Made by a program: the position numbers and the translations under genes
Assembly: GCF_007874125.1 (NCBI RefSeq)
Contig: NZ_CP040128.1
Coordinates: 1,984,001-2,048,000, forward strand
DNA length: 64,000 nt
Source of the DNA: Noviherbaspirillum sp. UKPF54
Lineage (GTDB): Bacteria; Pseudomonadota; Gammaproteobacteria; Burkholderiales; Burkholderiaceae_D
Direction: 5' to 3'
In this document: positions 57,497-64,000 of the stretch, one piece after another
How positions within the stretch are numbered: the stretch's first letter is position 1
Layout: the number at the start of each line of letters is the position of its first letter
The notes under the pieces: generated by a model
The model's input: only the letters and a program-made list of their open reading frames with translations
The model's database searches: none
What the model was told of the DNA's origin: nothing

Positions 57497-59218
57497 TCAG
57501 AATTCCTCCCAATCGTCGCCGCCGGTGCGGCTGACACGGCTAGCGGACGGCAGCCTGGCCGTGCCAGCCGCAAGCGGCCGCGGCGTGGCAGCGGTCTCCC
57601 GGCCTGGCCGCGGCGCACGGAGTGCGGCCGGGGCGGCAGGCTGAACCTGGATTGCCGGCTGTCCGACGGCCCCGGCCAGCTTGAACACGGCCACGGCCTG
57701 GCTCAGCTTGACGGCCTGATCCTGCATGCTTTCCGCCGCCGCCGCCGCTTCCTCCACCAGCGCCGCATTCTGCTGCGTCAATGCATCCATTTGCGTGACC
57801 GCCTGATTGACCTGCTCGATGCCGCTGCTCTGTTCCGCGCTCGCCGCCGCAATCTCGCTCATGATGTCGGCCACGCGCTTGACCGAGGTGACGATTTCAT
57901 CCATGGTCTTGCCCGCCTCGTCGACCAGCCTGCCGCCGGCATCGACCTTTTCCACCGAATCGCCGATCAATGCCTTGATTTCCTTGGCCGCTCCCGCCGA
58001 GCGCTGCGCCAGGTTGCGCACTTCGGCGGCCACCACCGCGAAGCCGCGTCCCTGCTCGCCGGCGCGCGCCGCTTCCACCGCCGCGTTCAACGCCAGGATG
58101 TTGGTCTGGAACGCGATGCCGTCGATCACGCCGATGATGTCGACGATCTTGCGCGAGCTTTCCTTGATCGATCCCATGGTTTCCACCACTTGCCCGACCA
58201 CATGGCCGCCCTTGAGCGCATGGTCGGAAGCGGACACCACCAGCTGGTTGGCCTGGCGCGCGTTTTCCGCGTTCTGCCGCACGGTCGAGGTCAATTCCTC
58301 CATCGAGGACGCCGTTTCCTCCAGCGAACTGGCCTGCGACTCGGTGCGCGCCGACAGGTCGGCATTGCCGCTGGCAATCTCGCGCGATGCCACGCCGATC
58401 GTGTCCGTGCCCTGCTTGATGTTCTTCACGGTATTGATCAGGTTTTCCTGCATCACCTTGAGTGAGTTGACGAGTCGCCCAGCTTCGTCACGCGACCGAA
58501 CCTCGATAGCCGTCGTCAAGTCGCCGTTGGCAATCGAGTCGGCGATAAGGCCGGCGCTTTGCAGCGGTCCGGTAATGGTACGCGTGATGAAGAACGCGAT
58601 GAATGCGCCGACGACAAGGGTGATGCTGCCGATAGCCAGCATCACCGTCTGCGTCACCAGGTAACTGTGCTGTGCCGCCTCTATTGTTTCCTTCATTTCC
58701 TTCTGCTGGTATTCCGCCAGGGCGACGAGGCTGGCGATCCACTTGTCATGCGCGGGCTGAAAATCCGACTTGAGCATGGCCGAGGCATCGAAAAAATTAC
58801 CGCCCACTACCAGCGACTTGATCTTGTCGATGATCGGCATGGTCGCCTGCTTGTTTTCAACGGCGGTGGCCAGCAAGGTTTTGGCTTGTCCGGAGGTCGT
58901 GAATTTTTTCAAAGCCTCTTCCGACTTGGCATAAGTCGCCAGAATCGCTTCAAGCCGCTTGCCCTCGCGCTCGCCCTCGCTGGCGTCGGTTGGAGTGGCG
59001 ATCCTGCGCAACGCCAGCGCGAGCGACCATCCCGACTCGCGCATTTCCATCGCATTGGTGAGATTGCCGACGTTTTTCTGGACGATCTGTTCCGCGCTTG
59101 CCTGCAGATCGCCCATGCGCCATAGCCCCAGCGCGAGCAGCGCGCTCGCGCAGAACAGGACAAGACCGAATCCCAGCGCAAGGCGCTTGCCGATGTTGAG
59201 GTCGGAAATCTTGAACAT
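57497..59218 (-). CDS. Methyl-accepting chemotaxis protein (4HB sensor), mcp1
   Basis: 573 residues. A first membrane helix (residues 11-33), a ~155-residue four-helix periplasmic sensor ([20 protein letters not shown]), a second helix near 190-212 ([20 protein letters not shown]), HAMP, then the signalling coiled coil with hairpin tip [20 protein letters not shown] and [20 protein letters not shown]. The C-terminus DDWEEF is a CheR/CheB-type tether. The signalling half is almost identical in DNA to that of the upstream receptor gene, while the sensor is unrelated. Confidence 0.94.
   Translation of the reverse strand: MFKISDLNIGKRLALGFGLVLFCASALLALGLWRMGDLQASAEQIVQKNVGNLTNAMEMRESGWSLALALRRIATPTDASEGEREGKRLEAILATYAKSEEALKKFTTSGQAKTLLATAVENKQATMPIIDKIKSLVVGGNFFDASAMLKSDFQPAHDKWIASLVALAEYQQKEMKETIEAAQHSYLVTQTVMLAIGSITLVVGAFIAFFITRTITGPLQSAGLIADSIANGDLTTAIEVRSRDEAGRLVNSLKVMQENLINTVKNIKQGTDTIGVASREIASGNADLSARTESQASSLEETASSMEELTSTVRQNAENARQANQLVVSASDHALKGGHVVGQVVETMGSIKESSRKIVDIIGVIDGIAFQTNILALNAAVEAARAGEQGRGFAVVAAEVRNLAQRSAGAAKEIKALIGDSVEKVDAGGRLVDEAGKTMDEIVTSVKRVADIMSEIAAASAEQSSGIEQVNQAVTQMDALTQQNAALVEEAAAAAESMQDQAVKLSQAVAVFKLAGAVGQPAIQVQPAAPAALRAPRPGRETAATPRPLAAGTARLPSASRVSRTGGDDWEEF
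57678..58402 (-). repeat. ~725-bp receptor signalling-domain repeat, copy 1
   Basis: About 99% identical (roughly seven mismatches by eye) to 59451-60175, offset 1773. It spans only the coiled-coil signalling half of the receptor; HAMP-proximal and sensor DNA on one side and the C-terminal tail on the other are diverged. Confidence 0.9.
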
Positions 59219-59275
59219 GATGCTTTCCTTTATCCTGGAAGAGATGGAAATGCCGGATGGCCAATCAAACCGCGC

Positions 59276-60985
59276 CTAAAACTCTTCCCAATCGTCGCCG
59301 TTGCCGCTCATAGCGGCAGGCGACGGCTTGATGGCGGGCGAAGACACTGTGCGGGAGAGAGTCGGCCTCACATTCGCGGCTGGCGTCGGCAATGCCGTCG
59401 CAGGCACGGCCGCCGGTTGAAGCGCCGACGCTGTAGGCATGGCGTTGCGCAGCTTGAACACGGCCACGGCCTGGCTCAGCTTGACGGCCTGGTCCTGCAT
59501 GCTTTCCGCCGCCGCCGCCGCTTCCTCCACCAGCGCCGCATTCTGCTGCGTCAATGCATCCATTTGCGTGACCGCCTGATTGACCTGCTCGATACCGCTG
59601 CTCTGTTCCGCGCTCGCCGCCGCAATCTCGCTCATGATGTCGGCCACGCGCTTGACCGAGGTGACGATTTCATCCATGGTCTTGCCCGCCTCGTCGACCA
59701 GCTTGCCGCCGGCATCGACCTTTTCCACCGAATCGCCGATCAATGCCTTGATTTCCTTGGCCGCTCCCGCCGAACGCTGCGCCAGGTTGCGCACTTCGGC
59801 GGCCACCACCGCGAAGCCGCGTCCCTGCTCGCCGGCGCGCGCCGCTTCCACCGCCGCGTTCAGCGCCAGGATGTTGGTCTGGAACGCGATGCCGTCGATC
59901 ACGCCGATGATGTCGACGATCTTGCGCGAGCTTTCCTTGATCGATCCCATGGTTTCCACCACTTGCCCGACCACATGGCCGCCCTTGAGCGCATGGTCGG
60001 AAGCGGACACCACCAGCTGGTTGGCCTGGCGCGCGTTTTCCGCGTTCTGCCGCACGGTCGAAGTCAATTCCTCCATCGAGGACGCCGTTTCCTCCAGCGA
60101 ACTGGCCTGCGACTCGGTGCGCGCCGACAGGTCGGCGTTGCCGCTGGCAATCTCGCGCGATGCCACGCCGATCGTTTCGGTGCCCTGCCGCACCTGGCCG
60201 ATGGTGTTGACCAGACTGTCGTTCATGTCTTTCAGCGCCTGCAGCAACTGTCCGGTCTCGTCCGACGAACGCACCTCGATCTGCTGCGAGAGATCGCCCG
60301 CCGCGACACTCCTGGCGACGCGCACCGCTTCGTTGAGCGGGACCGAAATCGCGCGGATCAGCCACGCTCCGACGAATCCGGCCATCGCCAGCCCGAACAG
60401 GATGGCGGCGATCGACATGTTGCGCACCATGGAATAAACGCTCTGGCTGTTTTCGAACTCGTCTTTCGCCACGTTCTGCTGCAGCTTGATGAGTTCGTCA
60501 AAGCTCACTTGCATCGGCGCGTAGTATTGCGCCATCGGCCCCTGCATGAGCTCCATCGTCATTTGCACGTTGCTTGAACGCTGGGCTTCGATCGCCGGGC
60601 GCAAGCCTTCCGCGATGAATTTCTTAAGGTTCTCGTTGAATTTGTCAGCCAGCTTTTTTTCGTCGGCGGTCAGCGGCCCGGACAGATAGGCTTCCCATGC
60701 CTTCGTTATTTCGGCGATGCGCTTTTCCGCCTCTTCCATTTTCTTGACGACGACGACCGGGTCGCCATTCATCGTTTCCGCGATCGCCATGCGGTCGGTA
60801 TCGATGGCGCGGGCGACGAAATCGAGTTTCCCCATCGGCACCAGGCGCGTCTCGTACATCGTCCTGATCGATGTATTGGCGGAATGCAGGCTGGTCAGGC
60901 CGATGATGCCTCCGCTCACCAGCAGCAGAGACAGGAAACCGATCACGAATACCAGGCGCGACTTTATTGTGAGATTCTTGAGCAT
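59276..60985 (-). CDS. Methyl-accepting chemotaxis protein (Tar-like 4HB sensor), mcp2
   Basis: 569 residues. The first membrane helix is near residues 10-30 ([20 protein letters not shown]). The periplasmic four-helix sensor ([20 protein letters not shown]) reads as a Tar-type ligand domain. A second helix follows near 190-212 ([20 protein letters not shown]), then HAMP and the same signalling coiled coil as mcp1. It ends GDDWEEF. The start at 60985 is chosen for GGGGGAG 6 bases upstream; a start 13 codons earlier has no site. Ligand unknown. Confidence 0.94.
   Translation of the reverse strand: MLKNLTIKSRLVFVIGFLSLLLVSGGIIGLTSLHSANTSIRTMYETRLVPMGKLDFVARAIDTDRMAIAETMNGDPVVVVKKMEEAEKRIAEITKAWEAYLSGPLTADEKKLADKFNENLKKFIAEGLRPAIEAQRSSNVQMTMELMQGPMAQYYAPMQVSFDELIKLQQNVAKDEFENSQSVYSMVRNMSIAAILFGLAMAGFVGAWLIRAISVPLNEAVRVARSVAAGDLSQQIEVRSSDETGQLLQALKDMNDSLVNTIGQVRQGTETIGVASREIASGNADLSARTESQASSLEETASSMEELTSTVRQNAENARQANQLVVSASDHALKGGHVVGQVVETMGSIKESSRKIVDIIGVIDGIAFQTNILALNAAVEAARAGEQGRGFAVVAAEVRNLAQRSAGAAKEIKALIGDSVEKVDAGGKLVDEAGKTMDEIVTSVKRVADIMSEIAAASAEQSSGIEQVNQAVTQMDALTQQNAALVEEAAAAAESMQDQAVKLSQAVAVFKLRNAMPTASALQPAAVPATALPTPAANVRPTLSRTVSSPAIKPSPAAMSGNGDDWEEF
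59451..60175 (-). repeat. ~725-bp receptor signalling-domain repeat, copy 2
   Basis: Partner of 57678-58402. Scattered, mostly synonymous changes such as cagcTtgcc for cagcCtgcc separate the copies; the sharp loss of identity at both ends suggests gene conversion of the signalling half. Confidence 0.9.
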
Positions 60986-61110
60986 TTGTCTCCCCCTTGT
61001 GCGGCCAGTCGGTCGCCGGCACATGCCGGCGCGCCCTGTTCCGCAGCTAATAGTTGTTTTTGCCGCGGCGTGTTCCCGCCGCTTGCAACATTGCTCTATG
61101 TCCGGCCGTC

Positions 61111-61623
61111 TTATGCGGCCATTTTCTCGATCAGTCCCATCTCGGCGCTCGACATGAGCTTGTCGATGTCGACCAGGATCAGCATGCGCTGGTCGACGGT
61201 GCCCAGACCGATCAGGTGATCGGTGTTGAGCGCCGTGCCCATCTCCGGCGCCGGCTTGATCTGCTCCGGCGACAGGGTGATCACGTCCGAGACGCTGTCG
61301 ACCACCATGCCGACCACCCGACCGCCGATATTCAGGATGATCACCACCGTGAACTGGTCGTAGGTCGGCGTGCCGAGGTTGAACTTGATGCGCATGTCGA
61401 CGATCGGCACGATGATGCCGCGCAGGTTGACCACGCCCTTGATGAATTCGGGCGCGTTGGCGATGCGCGTGACGGTTTCGTAGCCGCGGATTTCCTGCAC
61501 CTTCAGGATATCGATGCCGTATTCCTCATTGCCCAGGGTGAAGGCGAGAAATTCCTGGCCGGCGACGTCACGATCGGATTTTTCGCCGAGTGCCGGAGTG
61601 TTGATTTGCGCTGCTTGCATCAT
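61111..61623 (-). CDS. cheW: Chemotaxis coupling protein CheW
   Basis: 170 residues. CheW fold with [40 protein letters not shown] and [20 protein letters not shown]. It links CheA to receptors in the array. The start at 61623 follows AAGGA by 7 bases; an upstream in-frame start would overlap cheA and lacks a site. It lies 13 bp after the cheA stop. Confidence 0.96.
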   Translation of the reverse strand: MMQAAQINTPALGEKSDRDVAGQEFLAFTLGNEEYGIDILKVQEIRGYETVTRIANAPEFIKGVVNLRGIIVPIVDMRIKFNLGTPTYDQFTVVIILNIGGRVVGMVVDSVSDVITLSPEQIKPAPEMGTALNTDHLIGLGTVDQRMLILVDIDKLMSSAEMGLIEKMAA

Positions 61624-61636
61624 GTCGTTGTCCTTA

Positions 61637-63829
61637 TCAGGAATAAATGGATTCGTCGCTGAGCTGCCGGCTCGAACGTAATAGCGCAGCGACGTCAATA
61701 ATCAGGGCGACGCCGCCGTCGCCCAGAATCGTGGCGCCGGAAATACCGGCCACCTTGCGATAATTCGATTCCAGGTTCTTCACGACCACCTGCTGCTGCC
61801 CGACGAGATCGTCGATGAACAGCGCCGCCTTCCTCCCATCCGACTCGAGGATGACGACGATGCCTTGCGACGGATCGGTGAAGCGCGGCTCGATGCCGAA
61901 CATCTGGTACAGGGGGATGAGCGGCAAGTACTCGCCGCGCACCTTGATCACGCGCCCCTGGCCCGTGATTTCCTTGACGTCGGCTGCATCGGGCTGCAAC
62001 GATTCGACCACGTAGCCAAGAGGCAGGATATAGATTTCCTCACCCACCTTGATCGACATGCCGTCCAGGATCGCCAGCGTGAGCGGCAGGGAAATCGAGA
62101 TCGTGGTGCCGAAGCCCTTGGCGGAGCGGATGTCGACCACACCGCCCATCGCGGTGATGTTGCGCTTGACCACGTCCATACCGACACCCCGGCCGGACAC
62201 ATCGGTAACCACTTCGGCCGTCGAAAAGCCCGGCGCGAAAATCAGCTGCCAGACATCGGAATCGGGCATCGAGTCGGACACCGCCAAGCCCTTCTCCTTC
62301 GCCTTGGCGAGGATCCTTTCGCGGTTCAGGCCGCCGCCGTCATCGGTGACTTCGATGATGATATTGCCGCCCTGATGGGCCGCGGACAGCGACAGCTTGC
62401 CCATCTCGCTCTTGCCGGCGGCAAGCCGCACGTCAGGCATTTCGATGCCATGGTCGATGCTGTTGCGCACCAGGTGGGTCAGCGGGTCGACGATGCGTTC
62501 GATCAGCCCCTTGTCGAGCTCGGTTGCGGCGCCGTGCGTGACGAATTCGATGCGCTTGCCGAGCTTGGTCGCCAGGTCGCGTACCATACGCGGGAAGCGG
62601 GAAAACACGTAATCCATCGGCATCATGCGGATCGACATCACCGCTTCCTGCAGATCGCGCGTATTGCGGGTGAGCTGGCTGACGCTGTTGAGCAGGCGCT
62701 CGTGGAGCATCGGGTCGAGCGAACCGGTACGCTGCTCGATCATGGCCTGCGTGATGACCAGTTCGCCGACCAGGTTGATCAGCTGATCGACTTTTTCGAT
62801 CCCGACCCGGATCGATGTCGACTCGGAATTGTGGGCATTCCTTTCGGCGGCCCTGGGTGCCGCTTTTTTCTCCGCGGCCGCAGCGCCCGCGGCCTCGTGC
62901 CCGGGCCCGGAATCCGCTGCAACCGCCGCCTCCTGCGGCGCCGCCCTGGCCGAGGCTTCCTGCGCCTCGCGCGCCTCCTTCATGACAGGCGTTTCGAATC
63001 CGTCGAAGAATCCGTAGCCCTGCTTTTCTTCCTGCGCGACCTTCTCGGCAGCAACCTGTTCGGGCGTTGGTTCCAGCGGCTCGAAGAAACCGTAGCCTTG
63101 AGCCTCTTCCTGCGCCGCCTTCAACTCGGCGGCCGTCATCACGCGTGGCGGTGCTTCCTCGGAAATCTTCAGGTCCTTCGGGTCAAGGATAAACGAGCAG
63201 ATCGCGACGATGTCGTCGGCGCTTGCATGGCCGACCAGCGTAAAGACGGCGTGTCCGTCGGCCTGCGTCGCCTTGCTGATCTGCCCCAGCAAGCCGAGCT
63301 CGGCCATCAGCGCCTCGACGTCGCGCTCCGGCGCCGGCGGCAGTTCGATCCGGAACTGGCGCATTCCATCTGCCGCAGCGACCGGCGCCTCCGTTTTCGG
63401 CGCCGTTTCCAGCGACGCGGCCGGCGCGGCCTTCGTCACCTCGCCCTGCGACAGCGACAGCAGCATCATGCGCGCGTCGACCACCGCTTCCTGGTCGACC
63501 GGCGTCTGCAGGCGGTGGCCGTCGAGCTGCATCTTGAGCACGTCCTTGGCGACCAGGAAGGCGTCGACGTGTTCCGCCGACAGCGCCATCTCGCCCTTGC
63601 GGATCTTGTCGAGGAGGGATTCCAGCACATGCGTCACATCGATCAGGTCGGTCAGGCCGAACGTGCCCGCACCGCCCTTGATGGAATGCGCGGCGCGGAA
63701 GATGGCATTGAGATCTTCCGGGTCGGGCGACGCGACATCGATCGCCAGCAGCAGCTTTTCCATTTCGGCGAGAAGTTCCTCGGTCTCGTCAAAGAATACC
63801 TGGAAGAACTGGCTCATATCGATGGTCAT
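61637..63829 (-). CDS. cheA: Chemotaxis histidine kinase CheA
   Basis: 730 residues. The HPt domain has the phosphorylated His48 in [14 protein letters not shown] long linker follows (residues ~130-340) with a CheY-docking-like region and two copies of a QEExQGYGFF motif. The dimerisation domain comes next, then the HATPase core ([50 protein letters not shown]) and the C-terminal CheW-like domain ([20 protein letters not shown]). It phosphorylates CheY and CheB. GAGGG lies 4 bases before the ATG; a second ATG four codons in is possible. Confidence 0.96.
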   Translation of the reverse strand: MTIDMSQFFQVFFDETEELLAEMEKLLLAIDVASPDPEDLNAIFRAAHSIKGGAGTFGLTDLIDVTHVLESLLDKIRKGEMALSAEHVDAFLVAKDVLKMQLDGHRLQTPVDQEAVVDARMMLLSLSQGEVTKAAPAASLETAPKTEAPVAAADGMRQFRIELPPAPERDVEALMAELGLLGQISKATQADGHAVFTLVGHASADDIVAICSFILDPKDLKISEEAPPRVMTAAELKAAQEEAQGYGFFEPLEPTPEQVAAEKVAQEEKQGYGFFDGFETPVMKEAREAQEASARAAPQEAAVAADSGPGHEAAGAAAAEKKAAPRAAERNAHNSESTSIRVGIEKVDQLINLVGELVITQAMIEQRTGSLDPMLHERLLNSVSQLTRNTRDLQEAVMSIRMMPMDYVFSRFPRMVRDLATKLGKRIEFVTHGAATELDKGLIERIVDPLTHLVRNSIDHGIEMPDVRLAAGKSEMGKLSLSAAHQGGNIIIEVTDDGGGLNRERILAKAKEKGLAVSDSMPDSDVWQLIFAPGFSTAEVVTDVSGRGVGMDVVKRNITAMGGVVDIRSAKGFGTTISISLPLTLAILDGMSIKVGEEIYILPLGYVVESLQPDAADVKEITGQGRVIKVRGEYLPLIPLYQMFGIEPRFTDPSQGIVVILESDGRKAALFIDDLVGQQQVVVKNLESNYRKVAGISGATILGDGGVALIIDVAALLRSSRQLSDESIYS

Positions 63830-63885
63830 AACACCCTCTACGCTCTACATGTTTCTTATGTTGGTTTTCCGTGCCCCGCGCTGCG

Positions 63886-64000
63886 TTATCCGATGACCTT
63901 CTTGACCACTTCCGTCAAGCGCTGCGGATCGAATGGCTTGACCAGCCATCCGTTGGCACCGGCGGCGCGGCCCTTCGATTTCATCTCGTCGCTCGATTCG
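63886..64000 (-). CDS. CheY-like response regulator (partial, cut by the right edge)
   Basis: Only the last 38 codons are in the window. ESSDEMKSKGRAAGANGWLV followed by KPFDPQRLTEVVKKVIG and a stop is the C-terminal end of a receiver domain, with the conserved Lys in VKPF. It is upstream of cheA by 56 bp and in the same direction, as in beta-proteobacterial cheY-cheA operons. It is distinct from the cheY next to cheZ. Confidence 0.9.
   Translation of the reverse strand, partial: ESSDEMKSKGRAAGANGWLVKPFDPQRLTEVVKKVIG

Noticed and set aside
61060..61083. GCGGCG...CGCCGC hairpin between cheW and mcp2
   Set aside because: Six-pair stem in GC-rich DNA with no T tract; expected by chance.
1..64000. 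Mobile elements, prophage, CRISPR arrays, tRNA or rRNA genes
   Set aside because: No transposase, integrase, regularly spaced repeats or structural RNA signature was seen; all long repeats are explained by duplicated coding regions.

Overview
The window is a high-GC beta-proteobacterial segment. Its flagellar and chemotaxis gene order (flgAMN, motCD beside fliA, flhBAFG, fliE opposite fliFGHIJK, cheRDB-YZ) and protein similarities suggest Burkholderiales, most likely Oxalobacteraceae (Herbaspirillum/Noviherbaspirillum/Herminiimonas-like). That assignment is inference from gene content. Almost the whole 64 kb encodes one machine: a glycosylated polar-type flagellum with its chemotaxis system.

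Region 1 (1-9853, plus strand) is a sugar and glycosylation island next to flagellin. A very large SPINDLY-type O-GlcNAc-transferase-like protein, cut by the left edge, is built as OGT-TPR-OGT. It carries a 1220-bp direct repeat in which I found no mismatch. It is followed by translationally coupled genes for CDP-glucose synthesis (rfbF), 4,6-dehydration (rfbG), a C-methyltransferase, an RmlC-type epimerase, an FkbM methyltransferase, an SDR reductase and a hexapeptide acyltransferase. Together these probably build and attach a branched or methylated 6-deoxysugar, plausibly on flagellin.

Region 2 (9854-19431, plus) is filament and late genes: two flagellins with a nearly identical 1.4-kb core, flaG, fliD, fliS, fliT, a FliK-type protein, a FlhB-tail-like protein and ycgR. 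Sigma-28 promoters can be read before fliC1 and fliD.

Region 3 (19543-31482) is the basal body and export block: fliE (minus), then fliFGHIJK and fliLMNOPQR (plus). fliK has a one-base frameshift in a C tract.

Region 4 (31596-44082) is the rod, hook and ring operon flgBCDEFGHIJ-flgK-flgL (minus), divergent from flgA-flgM-flgN (plus). flgK and flgL each lack one C in a CCCCAGCG context, so as given both are broken.

Region 5 (44158-64000, minus) reads, in transcription order, cheY-like (partial), cheA, cheW, two chemoreceptors with about 99% identical signalling halves, cheR, cheD, cheB, cheY, cheZ, an EAL/HDOD gene, flhB, flhA, flhF, flhG, fliA, motC, motD. FlhG lacks a recognisable Walker A motif but keeps the FlhF-activating DQAEGLR helix. 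No tRNA, rRNA, CRISPR, prophage or insertion sequence was seen.
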